DNA of 64,000 bases from Actinopolyspora mzabensis (GCF_900101095.1 NZ_FNFM01000008.1:124001-188000), one strand, 5' to 3'; counted from the first letter of the stretch, positions 35,840 through 45,421 are shown. Numbers and translations: made by a program. Notes: generated by a model from the sequence alone, not told the origin.

Positions 35840-37099
35840 ATGTCCGATGATCGGGGCGTGGGCCACACGACTGACACTTCGACCCTGCTGCCGGTGGACG
35901 AGTACCGCGAGCGGATCTCGAACCTGCTCGCCGCCACTCGGGTGCGAGACCGCGCCCTCGACGAGTGCCTGGGACTGGCGCTCGCCGAGGACGTGACGGC
36001 ACCGATCCCGCTGCCGCCGTTCGACAACTCGGCGATGGACGGTTACGCCGTACGCGCCGCGGACGTGGCCGACGCGGATTCGCAGCACCCCGTGACACTG
36101 CCGGTGATCGCCGACATCCCGGCGGGACGGGTGGACGTCCCGCCGCTGGAAACGGGCACCGCACACCGGATCATGACCGGAGCACAGCTTCCCCCCGGTG
36201 CTGAGGCCGTTGTACCGGTGGAACTCACCGACGGCGGCACCGAACACGTCACCGTGCACCGCGCGGTGCCAGAGGGCAGCAACCTCCGTCGCGCGGGTGA
36301 GGACGTGGCCGCGGGCCAGGTCGTCCTCGAACGGGGCCAGACACTGGGAGCGGCCCAGCTGGGACTGGCCGCGGCCGTGGGCAGCGCCGAGCTGCCGGTT
36401 CGCCGCGCCCCGAGGGTGCTGGTGCTTTCCACCGGTTCCGAGCTGATCGAACCGGGCACGGAGTTGCTGCCCGGCCAGATCTACGAGTCGAACGGCACCA
36501 TGCTCGCCGCCGCGGTGCGCCAGTGCGGCGGCGAGGCGAGGCTGCTGCGGTTCGTTCCCGACGATGTTTCGGAGCTGCACGCCGCGCTGGAACCCCACCT
36601 GGCCGAGACCGATCTGATCCTGACCTCCGGCGGGGTGAGCGCCGGCGCCTACGAAGTGGTCAAGGACGCGCTGGCGGACTCCGGAGTGCGGTTCGACAAG
36701 GTGGCCATCCAGCCGGGAATGCCGCAGGGATCGGGACACTACGAGGCGGCCGGGTACCGCGTGCCGGTGGTCACGCTGCCGGGGAACCCGGTCAGTTCGA
36801 TCGTGTCCTTCGAGGTCTTCGTCCGTCCCGCACTGCGCCGCGCCGGTGGGCACCGCGCGACGCGGCGGCCGCATCGCCGGGTGACGCTCACCGAGACGCT
36901 GCGCTCACCGAGCGGGAAGCGGCAGTACCGCAGGGGCGGTTTCGACCCGGAAACCGACACCGTGACCACGCGTGGCGGGGCGGGCTCGCACCTGCTTTCC
37001 GGGATGGCCGCGGCCGACTGCCTGCTGGAGTTGCCGGAGGAGACCACCGAAGTAACCGCCGGAAGTACCGTCGACATCTGGCTACTGAGTGAGCGCTGA
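35840..37099 (+). CDS. moeA: Molybdopterin molybdenumtransferase (MoeA)
   Basis: This 419-residue protein has MoeA domains in order: PIPLPPFDNSAMDGYAVRAAD near residue 55, GTAHRIMTGAQLPPGAEAVVP, a MoCF-binding (MogA-like) domain with LSTGSELIEPG, YESNGTMLAA, TSGGVSAGAYEVVKDAL and the TLPGNPVSSIVSFEVFVRPAL motif, and a C-terminal barrel (KRQYRRGGFD). MoeA inserts molybdate into adenylated molybdopterin. It supplies cofactor for the cox-type enzyme in this window. ATG at 35840; GTG at 35858 is an alternative. The mycobacterial equivalent (moeA2) also lies beside psd-pssA. Confidence 0.93.
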   Translation: MSDDRGVGHTTDTSTLLPVDEYRERISNLLAATRVRDRALDECLGLALAEDVTAPIPLPPFDNSAMDGYAVRAADVADADSQHPVTLPVIADIPAGRVDVPPLETGTAHRIMTGAQLPPGAEAVVPVELTDGGTEHVTVHRAVPEGSNLRRAGEDVAAGQVVLERGQTLGAAQLGLAAAVGSAELPVRRAPRVLVLSTGSELIEPGTELLPGQIYESNGTMLAAAVRQCGGEARLLRFVPDDVSELHAALEPHLAETDLILTSGGVSAGAYEVVKDALADSGVRFDKVAIQPGMPQGSGHYEAAGYRVPVVTLPGNPVSSIVSFEVFVRPALRRAGGHRATRRPHRRVTLTETLRSPSGKRQYRRGGFDPETDTVTTRGGAGSHLLSGMAAADCLLELPEETTEVTAGSTVDIWLLSER

Positions 37100-37135
37100 C
37101 GGCCCCGCTCGCGTACGTGGCCGGTTAGCCGTCAC

Positions 37136-37223
37136 GTGAGTCGGCGCCTTGGGAGTGTTGGGCCGGCTCTTGAGTAGCGACCTACGCGGCGAGCGGCCCG
37201 GCCTTGCAATGCATCCGACTCAC
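37136..37223 (-). repeat. Repeat family B element (88 bp, terminal inverted repeats)
   Basis: Bounded by GTGAGTCGG (37136-37144) and its complement CCGACTCAC (37215-37223). It aligns, reverse-complemented, with 42994-43080. A family A palindrome (37281-37296) follows at its side. The rest of the 378-base gap 37100-37477 shows nothing else. Confidence 0.8.
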
Positions 37224-37280
37224 GCACCGGGGACACCCGCGCTGCGCTTCTCATGGTCGCGTCTCGACGGGCGGCGCGGC

Positions 37281-37296
37281 GATCTCGCGAGAAATC
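37281..37296. repeat. Repeat family A palindrome, variant
   Basis: GATCTCGCGAGAAATC, two changes from the family core, flanked by GGCG and GACGCC as in other copies. Confidence 0.65.
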
Positions 37297-37477
37297 GACG
37301 CCGCTTTGCCGACGCCACGGGCACGTCGCGTAGTGGTGGTGTCGGACCGGTGCAGCGAGGAACGGTCCTGTGAACTGGAAAGATCCGACGGTGTAACGGG
37401 CTCCCTACCGCCGGGGCGTAGCAGGTGACTAGCCTGACCGGGCATTCGCGGACCAATATCAGTCGGGAGTTGTCACT

Positions 37478-39463
37478 GTGCGTGGCCCATGGCGCGCTGC
37501 CCTGGCGGTGGCGCTGCACATCGGATTCTTAGCCGTACCGGCAGCACTGGTCCTCGGCATGGTGGGTATCACGGCCTACACGATTCGCTACGACCTCGGC
37601 GACGGGTTGCAGGCCGCATTCGCGGCCCTGCTGGTCGGGGGCTCGGTAGCGATGGTTCTCCGAGGAGTACTGCGTGCGGGACCCCGCCCCCCGCTCGGTG
37701 TGGTGGTGGAAGGCGAGGCACAGCCACAGCTGTGGCGCAGACTGCGAAAGGTCGCGGAGGCCGCCGAGGCGACCAGCCCGGACGAACTGCGCGTGACGTG
37801 CGAACCGACGCTGCGGATGCGGGAACGGACCCGGTTGTTGGGCCTGCTGCGCGGCGAATCGCACCTGGAGCTCGGCCTGCCGCTGCTGGCGGGTCTCACC
37901 GTGAGCGAACTGTCCGCGGTGCTGGCCGACGAGATCGGCAGCGGGCAGGGCGGTGGCCCGGACGCCCTGGCCGTCCGGATCCGCAATGCGGTGATCGAGG
38001 CGGAACGCGACATGGTCGGCGGCCCCACCAAGTGGCTGTTCAGCGGATACGCCGTGCTCTACAAGCGGTTCACGGCACCGCTGGCCCGTGGACGAGTGAT
38101 GCGCGGGGATGCCGTGGCCGTACGTTTGGCGGGCAAACGCACCACGATGGCGGCGCTGCGCAAGCGGGTGGGACTGGAACTCGGCTGGGAGGACTACAGC
38201 GCCGAGTACCTGAGCATGGCCACCCGGGTGGGGCGAACCCCGGAGATACTGCCCGGCTTCCGCGCGTTCCTGGAACACCCGGAACGCAAGCAGGGACTCG
38301 CCGAACGGGCCAAGGAGAGCATCGCCACCGAGAAACCCGCGGATGCGGCTCGCCCCACGGTGGCGCAACGACTCGACGTGTTGAAACGGGCCAGTCACGA
38401 GCCCGACGAGACCGACGACCGTCCCGCGCTCGCGCTGATACGTGAACCTCGCCGCGACATTCCGGCGATCGAGGACCGACTGCTGGTGGAGGACCTCGGG
38501 GAACGTACTCCCTGGCCCGAACTGGCCAGGCTCGCGGGCAGGCACGACGTCGCGGTCAAGGCCGGTGAGCTGAGCTCGGCCGTCGAGCAGAGCGGGGTCT
38601 CCACGGAACCGACGCTGGTTGGGGTACTCACCGCCATTCACCGGGGGGAGACGGCCGATCTGATCAACCCCGCGCTCAATCCGGGGCTCGCGCCGGAGCT
38701 GGTGGACGAGGCGGTCGTGGACACCATGACCGAGCTGCTCGGTGCCGCTGTGGTGGACGCGCTGGTCAGGTCCGAACGGGCTCATCACGAGCTGGACTGG
38801 GGCGGCCCCTCCACTGTCCAGCTCACCGATGGCCGTGCCCTGGATCCCGACAAGCTGGTACGACCCGCCGTGCTCGATCCGCGGCTCGTGCCAGGGCTGC
38901 ACCGCCACCTGGTGCATCTCGGGGTGCCGTTGGACCACGCGCAGCCCGCGGCCGAGGAGCCCGAGCCGAAGCTGTCGGGGATCGTGAGCCCGGTGCGCTA
39001 CGCCGAGGAGTCCTACGACCTGCTGGTCACCGATCGCGGATTGCTGCTGCTGCCCGATCGGACCCGTTGGATGTACCGGTTGCTGGCCGGAGCGCTGACT
39101 CCGGTACGCCGCTCCGAGCACGAGCGGCTGGACCGGCTGGCGGCCACCCCGATGCACCGGCTGCGCGAGCTGGAGGGCGCCCAGTGGTTGGACAGCCGGG
39201 ACGTGGCCACGGCCGAGCTCCACGAGGACGGTGCGGACTGGGAACTGACGCTGGACCTCTACCTGGACGAGTACGCGGTTTCGGAGGTTTCCGCACGCGC
39301 CGCGGAGTCCGGCGAATCGGACTCGCCGGACGACGAGGGGCTGACCAGAATCCGAATTCGCAGTATCCCGGATTCGGGTGCGCGCGGAGCGCCTTACTCG
39401 GGCTTGGGGGAACTCATGGGAGCGCGCATGACGACGGCCGAAAATAATCATCAATTCGAGTGA
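37478..39463 (+). CDS. Membrane protein resembling M48 metallopeptidases but lacking HExxH
   Basis: This 661-residue protein has two N-terminal membrane helices (residues 8-32 and 40-62). The region ELRVTCEPTLRMRERT through LPLLAGLTVSELSAVLADEIGSG near residues 105-155 matches the layout of M48 peptidases (LTxxELxAVLAHELGH), but the zinc-binding HELGH is replaced by DEIGS. Later DYSAEYLSMATRVGRTPEILPGFRAFLEHPERK looks like the M48 C-terminal part. The last 350 residues are acidic and unassigned. If the comparison is right, it is a catalytically dead peptidase relative. GTG at 37478. Confidence 0.6.
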   Translation: MRGPWRAALAVALHIGFLAVPAALVLGMVGITAYTIRYDLGDGLQAAFAALLVGGSVAMVLRGVLRAGPRPPLGVVVEGEAQPQLWRRLRKVAEAAEATSPDELRVTCEPTLRMRERTRLLGLLRGESHLELGLPLLAGLTVSELSAVLADEIGSGQGGGPDALAVRIRNAVIEAERDMVGGPTKWLFSGYAVLYKRFTAPLARGRVMRGDAVAVRLAGKRTTMAALRKRVGLELGWEDYSAEYLSMATRVGRTPEILPGFRAFLEHPERKQGLAERAKESIATEKPADAARPTVAQRLDVLKRASHEPDETDDRPALALIREPRRDIPAIEDRLLVEDLGERTPWPELARLAGRHDVAVKAGELSSAVEQSGVSTEPTLVGVLTAIHRGETADLINPALNPGLAPELVDEAVVDTMTELLGAAVVDALVRSERAHHELDWGGPSTVQLTDGRALDPDKLVRPAVLDPRLVPGLHRHLVHLGVPLDHAQPAAEEPEPKLSGIVSPVRYAEESYDLLVTDRGLLLLPDRTRWMYRLLAGALTPVRRSEHERLDRLAATPMHRLRELEGAQWLDSRDVATAELHEDGADWELTLDLYLDEYAVSEVSARAAESGESDSPDDEGLTRIRIRSIPDSGARGAPYSGLGELMGARMTTAENNHQFE

Positions 39464-40042
39464 GGCAATCGCACCACGATGCACGCAAAGTCATTAAATC
39501 TGTGACGAAAGTCCTCCGTTCGCGGCTACGCAGTTCCCTATGAGTTCTATTACACTGGTATCAGCATCACAACCAGTCGATGGATTGCATCCAAAGACGT
39601 GTCGGGGCTTTCCGGCATGGTTTCCCACCACCCGGAGATGAGGCCCACCACCTCGAGATGAGGACCGCGGGTGCGTGTGCCGTCGGGGGGCACACGGATC
39701 CACCGGGGGGACCGTTCGGAGTCAGCGGGGAGACCCCGAGCGGTCGTGACTCCGGGACGACATCGGCGCATCGGGGGCGCTGATGTCGCCCCGGAGCTCA
39801 CTTTCGTCCGAGCCCGTTTTCCGCACCGCGCATCGGCCGCGATCGGACCGGGGTGTCCGAGCCCCCTCGCCCGCGGTGGACCACGGTACGAACGTGACCG
39901 CGCCCACACCACGAAGCAGCAGTTCAGCGACCTACCCACCCCCTGTGCACAACCGGCGACCGGATATCAGCGATGCTGTAGCGGCGGCGACGCAACCGAC
40001 ACGTCGCAGCCCTATCCGTCGACGCAGGGGCGAGCCACCTCG
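39464..40042. other. Intergenic region before psd
   Basis: These 579 bases hold no gene that I can support. The first 100 bases are AT-rich and carry an ACTGGT/ACCAGT stem near 39555-39582. A 17-19 base unit ending GGAGATGAGG or CGAGATGAGG is repeated twice at about 39627-39664. GTGTGCC/GGCACAC forms a stem near 39675-39694. The psd-pssA promoter is probably in the right half. Confidence 0.5.
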
Positions 40043-40774
40043 ATGAACAACGCGGATTCCGCACCGAACAACGGCCCGTTACACAAGCTGGCGCGGCTGG
40101 CCCGCGACACCGTCCCGCCGATGCACCCGGCGGGAAGACCGTTCGTACTGGCCTGCGCACTCGCCACCCTGCTGCTCCGCCGGCTCTGGCGCCCCGCCGG
40201 AACCGCGGCCGCGCTGCTCACCGCCTGGTGCGCCTGGTTCTTCCGGGAACCCCGCAGGGTTACCCCCACCGGGTCGGACAAAGCGGTCGCTCCGGCCGAC
40301 GGCACGATCGCGGAGATCACGAAGGCGACTCCCCCCGCGGAGCTGGAGCTGCCCGACCGGGAGATGCTGCGGGTGAGCACCTTCTTGACGGTGTTCGACG
40401 TGCACGTCCAGCGCGCCCCGGCCGACGGCGAGATCACCAAACTGGCCTACCGCCCCGGAGCGTTCCTCTCCGCCGACCTGGACAAGGCGAGCGAGGACAA
40501 CGAACGCAACTCGATGCTGCTGCGCACCACCGACGGAGCGGAACTCGCCGTGGTACAGATAGCCGGACTGGTGGCCCGGCGGATCGTGTGCTCGGTGAGC
40601 GAGGGCAGCACGGTCACCGCTGGCAGCACGTACGGTCTCATCCGGTTCGGCTCCCGGGTGGATCTGTATCTGCCGTCGAACAGCCGGGTTCTCGTCGAAC
40701 CGGGCCAACGGGCGGTCGGCGGTGAGACCGTACTCGCCGAACTCACCACCGAGCAGGACGGTGTGCGGGCATGA
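40043..40774 (+). CDS. psd: Phosphatidylserine decarboxylase proenzyme
   Basis: This 243-residue protein is the short (PSD-A-type) form. It has an N-terminal membrane stretch (FVLACALATLLLRRLW, then AALLTAWCAWFFREP) and APADGTIAEI. The cleavage/pyruvoyl region is GLIRFGSRVDLYLP: the chain splits at Gly-Ser and the Ser becomes pyruvoyl. It makes phosphatidylethanolamine from the product of the next gene. ATG at 40043 has weak upstream GAGCC. The stop overlaps the pssA start as ATGA. Confidence 0.93.
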   Translation: MNNADSAPNNGPLHKLARLARDTVPPMHPAGRPFVLACALATLLLRRLWRPAGTAAALLTAWCAWFFREPRRVTPTGSDKAVAPADGTIAEITKATPPAELELPDREMLRVSTFLTVFDVHVQRAPADGEITKLAYRPGAFLSADLDKASEDNERNSMLLRTTDGAELAVVQIAGLVARRIVCSVSEGSTVTAGSTYGLIRFGSRVDLYLPSNSRVLVEPGQRAVGGETVLAELTTEQDGVRA

Positions 40775-41703
40775 GCGAGGCGCGCGCGAATCCTCCCGGT
40801 GTACGGTTCCTGCCGAACGCGATCACCGTGCTGGCCATGTGCGCCGGACTCTCCGCGGTGCAGTTCGCACTCAACCAGCAACTCGAGGGCGCCATCGCCG
40901 CGGTGGCGGTGGCCGCGCTGCTCGACGCACTGGACGGGCGGATCGCCCGGCTGCTCGACGCCACCACGAGGATGGGCGCGGAGCTGGACTCGCTGTCCGA
41001 CGCGATGTCCTTCGGAGTGGCCCCCGCACTCACGCTCTACGCCTGGCAGCTGGCGGGCAATCGCGTGGGCTGGGTGGTGGCCCTGATCTTCGCGGTGTGC
41101 ATGATCCTGCGACTGGCGCGGTTCAACACACTGCTCGACGACGGGAACCAGCTGCCGTTCAGCAAGGAGTTCTTCGTCGGCGTGCCCGCTCCGGCGGCGG
41201 GGCTGCTGGCGCTGTTGCCGCTCGTGATCACCGCGGCCGTGGGTGGCCCCGGCTGGTGGTCGAGCCAGCCGGTGGTCATGAGCTGGATGATCGCGGTCGC
41301 CGCGCTCGCGGTCAGCAGGGTTCCGACGCTCTCGCTGAAGACGGTCAAGGTACCGGCGAAGCTGATCGCCCCGCTGCTGGTCGTGGTCGCGGTACTGGCG
41401 GCGGGGATCGTGACCTACCCGCTGCTGTTTTTGACCGTGGTGCTCGTGGGCTATCTGGTACACGTTCCCTACGCCGCCTACCGGCACCACTGGTTGGCCA
41501 ACCACCCCGAGGTCTGGGAGTTCCCACCTCGCGAGCGGCGGGCGATGCGACGCAGTCAACGCCGGCTCGGGCTGCGCCCACCGCTGCGGCGTCGGGTCGC
41601 GGGCGCGGCACGGCGGGTCCGGCTACCGCGTCGCGGCGGCGACCGGGACGGCGAGAACCGCCGCAGCTATCGCACCCTGGGCCTGCGCCACCGCTCCAAG
41701 TAA
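40771..41703 (+). CDS. pssA: CDP-diacylglycerol-serine O-phosphatidyltransferase
   Basis: This 310-residue membrane enzyme has the CDP-alcohol phosphotransferase motif DGRIARLLDATTRMGAELDSLSD near residues 52-74 (DG-AR-G-D-D). Seven or eight membrane helices are predicted. A basic C-terminal tail (residues 255-310, Arg-rich) probably lies in the cytoplasm. It makes phosphatidylserine. Co-translated with psd by ATGA overlap. The pair order psd-pssA and the following CDC48-like ATPase match the mycobacterial order. A 12-base tandem repeat (TAACCACCCGGG) lies right at the stop. Confidence 0.93.
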   Translation: MSEARANPPGVRFLPNAITVLAMCAGLSAVQFALNQQLEGAIAAVAVAALLDALDGRIARLLDATTRMGAELDSLSDAMSFGVAPALTLYAWQLAGNRVGWVVALIFAVCMILRLARFNTLLDDGNQLPFSKEFFVGVPAPAAGLLALLPLVITAAVGGPGWWSSQPVVMSWMIAVAALAVSRVPTLSLKTVKVPAKLIAPLLVVVAVLAAGIVTYPLLFLTVVLVGYLVHVPYAAYRHHWLANHPEVWEFPPRERRAMRRSQRRLGLRPPLRRRVAGAARRVRLPRRGGDRDGENRRSYRTLGLRHRSK

Positions 41704-41900
41704 CCACCCGGGTAACCACCCGGCCCGCATCCCGGAACCGGCTCGACAACCCGGTACCCGCCTCCGCCGTCCTCGGAAATCGTTGCATCCCGTCCGGATT
41801 CGTTCGATTCGAGTTCGGCGGGACAGCCTCGACACCGGCCGGCGAGGAATCGGACTCCAGAACTCGTGATCGGCGGATGCGCGGGCGTGACGCCGGGGCC

Positions 41901-42845
41901 ATGCTTGCCACGATGCCGGATACGTCGGACACTCCGGAACCGGGCGGCTCCCGTTCCGCGACGGCCACTCGCAGCCTGCTGATCTCGGTGATCGGCGCGG
42001 CAACCTTCGCCGTGCTGGCGCTGTTCTGGGGCCTGGCCATCAGCTCCCCGATGATCGTGTTCGACGGGCTGTACTCATTCGTGAGCGTGCTGCTGTCGCT
42101 GGTTTCGGTGGCGGCGGTTCGCACGATCGAACGCGGTGCCGACGAGCGGTACCCGTTCGGAAGACACGCCTGGGAACCGCTGACCGTGATCCTCAAGGCG
42201 GTTTCGCTGGCAACGCTGTGCGGCTACGCGCTGATCGGCGCCATCGGCGACATCCTGGCGGGCGGCAAACCCCCGGAGACGGTCCCTGCCGTGCTGTACG
42301 CGCTGGTCGCCACGGTCGGTGCCGGGCTGATGACCCGTTACCTGCGGTCCCACCCGGACGGACTGGTGCGTGCCGAGGCCGCGCAGTGGTGGATGGACAC
42401 GCTGCTCAGCGCCGGAGTGCTGCTGGGGTTCCTGCTGGCGCTCGGGCTGGAGCGAGCGGGCTACGCCGGGATCGCCGGATACGTCGACCCGGGAATGGTG
42501 ATCCTGTTCTCCGTGCTGTTCCTGCGGATGCCGGTACGGCTGTTCACCCGCAGCCTGCGCGAGGTGCTCTCGATCTCGGTGGACCCGGCGCTCAGCGGCG
42601 GCATCGAAACGGCGGTGAACGGGATCGTCGAGCAGTACCGGTTCGACGAGGTCTTCACGCGGGTCACCAAGATCGGTGGCCAGTTGGACGTGGAGATCGA
42701 CTTCGTGGTGGGCGTCCACTCCACGGCCCGCGAGGTCACCGAGTTCGACCGGATCCGACAGCAGATCTCGGACATCCTGGAGACGATGCCGCACGAGAAG
42801 TGGATGACCGTCTCGTTCACCGCTGAGCGTCACTGGGCGCGCTGA
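41901..42845 (+). CDS. Cation diffusion facilitator family transporter
   Basis: This protein of about 314 residues has six predicted membrane helices and a C-terminal cytoplasmic domain. The first helices carry GLAISSPMIVFDGLYSFVSVLLSL (metal-site Asp in FDGLYS) and ERYPFGRHAWEPL. The fifth has WWMDTLLSAGVLLGFLLAL with a second Asp. These are CDF marks, though the classical HxxxD pairs are altered to FDGLYS and WWMDT, so the metal is uncertain. The start is unclear: ATG at 41877, 41901 or 41913, none with a good ribosome site. Confidence 0.78.
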   Translation: MLATMPDTSDTPEPGGSRSATATRSLLISVIGAATFAVLALFWGLAISSPMIVFDGLYSFVSVLLSLVSVAAVRTIERGADERYPFGRHAWEPLTVILKAVSLATLCGYALIGAIGDILAGGKPPETVPAVLYALVATVGAGLMTRYLRSHPDGLVRAEAAQWWMDTLLSAGVLLGFLLALGLERAGYAGIAGYVDPGMVILFSVLFLRMPVRLFTRSLREVLSISVDPALSGGIETAVNGIVEQYRFDEVFTRVTKIGGQLDVEIDFVVGVHSTAREVTEFDRIRQQISDILETMPHEKWMTVSFTAERHWAR

Positions 42846-42872
42846 CCCACGGCTCCCCCGTCGCAGCGGCGT

Positions 42873-42892
42873 CGATTTCTCGGGCGAAATCG
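42873..42892. repeat. Repeat family A palindrome with a longer spacer
   Basis: CGATTTC-TCGGGC-GAAATCG, 20 bases: the core has two extra bases. The outer arms extend as GCGGCG and CGCCGC. It lies 102 bases from the family B element. Confidence 0.75.
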
Positions 42893-42993
42893 CCGCGTCC
42901 TCGATGCAGTGCCGAACTCCCACCACCCCCGCAATCGGCAGCGCTCCTGGGGATGGTCACCATGCGACTGAGCAGCGCGGATGTCTCGAGCGC

Positions 42994-43080
42994 GTGAGTC
43001 GGATGCATCGCGAGGCGGGGCCGCTCGCCGCGCAGGTCGCTACTCGAGAGCCGGCCCAACTCGGCAAGGCGCCGACTCAC
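42994..43080 (+). repeat. Repeat family B element (87 bp, terminal inverted repeats)
   Basis: Bounded by GTGAGTCGG (42994-43002) and CCGACTCAC (43072-43080). The inner sequence GATGCAT-GCGAGGC matches the reverse complement of 37136-37223 over its whole length with few changes; the similarity also continues about 35 bases to the left (AGCAGCGCGGATGTC). Confidence 0.8.
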
Positions 43081-43135
43081 GTGCCGGCTAACCGACCACC
43101 CGACCCCGGTCTCCGCAAGACATTACTGTCGTGGG

Positions 43136-45400
43136 GTGAGCGCATCCCTTTCACTACGTGCCCGGTTGTCCACCTCCGCCACCGACCATCGGCGCGGTGT
43201 ACTGCGACTGCACCCGGAAGTGCTGGACGCGCTGGGGCTACGGGGCCTAGACGCGGTTCGGGTCTCCGGCGCGCGGGCCACGGTGGCGCTGGCCGCGACC
43301 GCCCCGGTCCGGGAGTCCACCGGGGTGGTGCTGGTCGACGACATCACCCTCACCAACGCGGGAGCGCGGGAGGGTGACCAGCTGGTGGTGACCCCGGAAG
43401 AGGTGCGCACCGCGCGCTCGCTGACCGTGTCGGGGTCGCGACTGGCGACCGCTTCGGTAACCCCGGAAACGCTGCGCCAGGCGCTGACGGGCAAGGTGCT
43501 GCTCGCCGGGGACACCGTGTCGCTGCTGCCGCAGGACCTGTCCGGAACCCCGTCAGTGACGACGAGCAGGGTGCGCAGCACCCTCTCGGCCGCGATCGGG
43601 GTCACCTGGACCAACGAGCTGGTGACCGTCTCGGCCACCGATCCTCCGGGGGCCGTGACCGTGCACCCGGCGACGATGGTGAACTGGCAGCGCGAGTCCC
43701 CCACGGCGACCTCGACCGGCACCGGGCGGGAGGCACCCGGCACGATCCCGGCCGCTACCGAGCGGGAAGACTCCCGAACCGGTCGCCCGGAGGAGGGTGA
43801 AGCGGCCGCGGACGAATCACCCGTTCCGTTGCCGCTCTCGGATCTGGTTGCCGGGCGGCAGGCGGCGAAACGCCTGGAGGAATGGCTGCGGCTGTCGTTC
43901 GAACAGCCCGAGCTGCTGGCACGGCTCGGCGCTCCCGCCAGGCTGGGGGTGCTGCTGGACGGCCCGCCCGGTGCGGGCAAGGCCACCCTGGTGCGTTCGG
44001 TGACCGCCGCGGTGGGAGCACATCTGATCGAACTCACGGGGCCCGGAACCGGAGCACTGGAGGCTGCCACGGCGGCGCAGCGGGTCCGCGAAGCGCTCCG
44101 TCGGGCACGCACGGCGGCCGCCGGGGACGGTGGCTGCGTACTGCTGCTCACCGATGTGGACGGTTTGCTGCCCGCCACCTCTCCCCCGCCACTTTCCACG
44201 GTGGTGCTCGACGAGCTGCGTGCCGCTGCCGCCGTGGCCGGATTGGCGATCGTGGCCACCAGTTCCGATTCGAGGCACGTCGACCCCCGGCTGCGCGATG
44301 CGGAGCTGCTGGACCGGGAACTGACCGTCGGGTTGGCCGACACCACGACCCGCACCGAGCTGCTGCGGATTCTGCTGCGGAACACCCCGCTCGACCCCGC
44401 GGTGGACCTGGGCGAACTGGCCGAACGAACTCCCGGCTTCGTCGCGGCCGACCTGGGAGCGCTGACCAGGGAGGCGGCGGTGCAGGCCGCGCTCCGGCAC
44501 CGCGCCGAGCCGGGGGACGGCGCTCCGGGGGTGCGGCCCGAGGACTTCGAGCAGGCACTGTCGTCCGTCCGCCCCATCTCGATGTCCAGCACGGACACGT
44601 TGCGCACCGGCGAGATCGGGCTGGACGACGTGGGCGACATGTCGGAGGTGAAACAGGCGCTGCACGAGACGGTGCTCTGGCCACTGCGCTACCCGGACTC
44701 GTTCGCGAGGCTGGGGATCCGACCGGCGCGCGGAGTGCTGCTCCACGGCCCACCCGGTTGCGGCAAGACCTTCCTGGTGCGCGCCCTCGCCGGAACGGGC
44801 AGGCTCAACACGGTCGCGGTCAAGGGAGCGGAACTGCTGGACAAGTGGGTCGGCGAGTCGGAACGCGCGGTGCGTGACCTGTTCGCGCGCGCGGCGGACG
44901 CAGCACCGACCCTGGTTTTCCTGGACGAGATCGACGCGCTCGCACCGGTACGGGGGCAGTCCTCGGACTCCGGGGTGACCGACCGGGTGGTGGCGGCGCT
45001 GCTCACCGAGCTGGACGGGGTGGAGCCGATGCGCGACGTCGTGGTCATCGGCGCCACGAACCGACCGGAGCTGGTCGATCCGGCACTGCTGCGTCCGGGC
45101 AGGCTGGAACGTTCCGTGGGGGTTCCGCCGCCCGACGCGGCGGCACGAGCGGAGATCCTGCGCACGGCGGGTGCCAACACCCCGTTCGCGGCCGACGTGG
45201 ATCTGGCGGCCCTCGCCGAGTCGTTGGAGGGCTACTCGGCGGCCGACTGCGCCTCGCTGATCCGAGAAGCCGCGCTGACCGCGCTGCGCGAGTCGCTGCA
45301 CGCGGCCGAGGTGTCGGCCGCGCAGCTGGACTCGGCGCGGGAACGGGTACGCCCCTCACTCAGTCCGGCACAGCTCGCCGCCTTCGAGGCGTTCCGGTGA
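43136..45400 (+). CDS. CDC48-like AAA ATPase with two ATPase modules
   Basis: This 754-residue protein has an N-terminal CDC48-type beta domain (residues 5-90), then D1 and D2. D1 Walker A is DGPPGAGKATLVR near residue 276, but the Walker B stretch reads VLLLTDVDGLLP, without the Glu of DEID, so D1 probably binds but does not split ATP. D2 is complete: HGPPGCGKTFLVR near residue 535, LVFLDEIDALAPVRG, and ATNRPELVDPALLRPGRLER with arginine fingers. It probably unfolds or remodels proteins. The same position follows pssA in mycobacteria (Rv0435c). Confidence 0.88.
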   Translation: MSASLSLRARLSTSATDHRRGVLRLHPEVLDALGLRGLDAVRVSGARATVALAATAPVRESTGVVLVDDITLTNAGAREGDQLVVTPEEVRTARSLTVSGSRLATASVTPETLRQALTGKVLLAGDTVSLLPQDLSGTPSVTTSRVRSTLSAAIGVTWTNELVTVSATDPPGAVTVHPATMVNWQRESPTATSTGTGREAPGTIPAATEREDSRTGRPEEGEAAADESPVPLPLSDLVAGRQAAKRLEEWLRLSFEQPELLARLGAPARLGVLLDGPPGAGKATLVRSVTAAVGAHLIELTGPGTGALEAATAAQRVREALRRARTAAAGDGGCVLLLTDVDGLLPATSPPPLSTVVLDELRAAAAVAGLAIVATSSDSRHVDPRLRDAELLDRELTVGLADTTTRTELLRILLRNTPLDPAVDLGELAERTPGFVAADLGALTREAAVQAALRHRAEPGDGAPGVRPEDFEQALSSVRPISMSSTDTLRTGEIGLDDVGDMSEVKQALHETVLWPLRYPDSFARLGIRPARGVLLHGPPGCGKTFLVRALAGTGRLNTVAVKGAELLDKWVGESERAVRDLFARAADAAPTLVFLDEIDALAPVRGQSSDSGVTDRVVAALLTELDGVEPMRDVVVIGATNRPELVDPALLRPGRLERSVGVPPPDAAARAEILRTAGANTPFAADVDLAALAESLEGYSAADCASLIREAALTALRESLHAAEVSAAQLDSARERVRPSLSPAQLAAFEAFR

Positions 45401-45421
45401 TCCCGGCGGGGGCTTCCACAT

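Noticed and set aside
39671..40042. N-terminal extension of psd
   Set aside because: The added residues are Arg/Pro/Thr-rich and not family-like; the ATG at 40043 gives the normal length.
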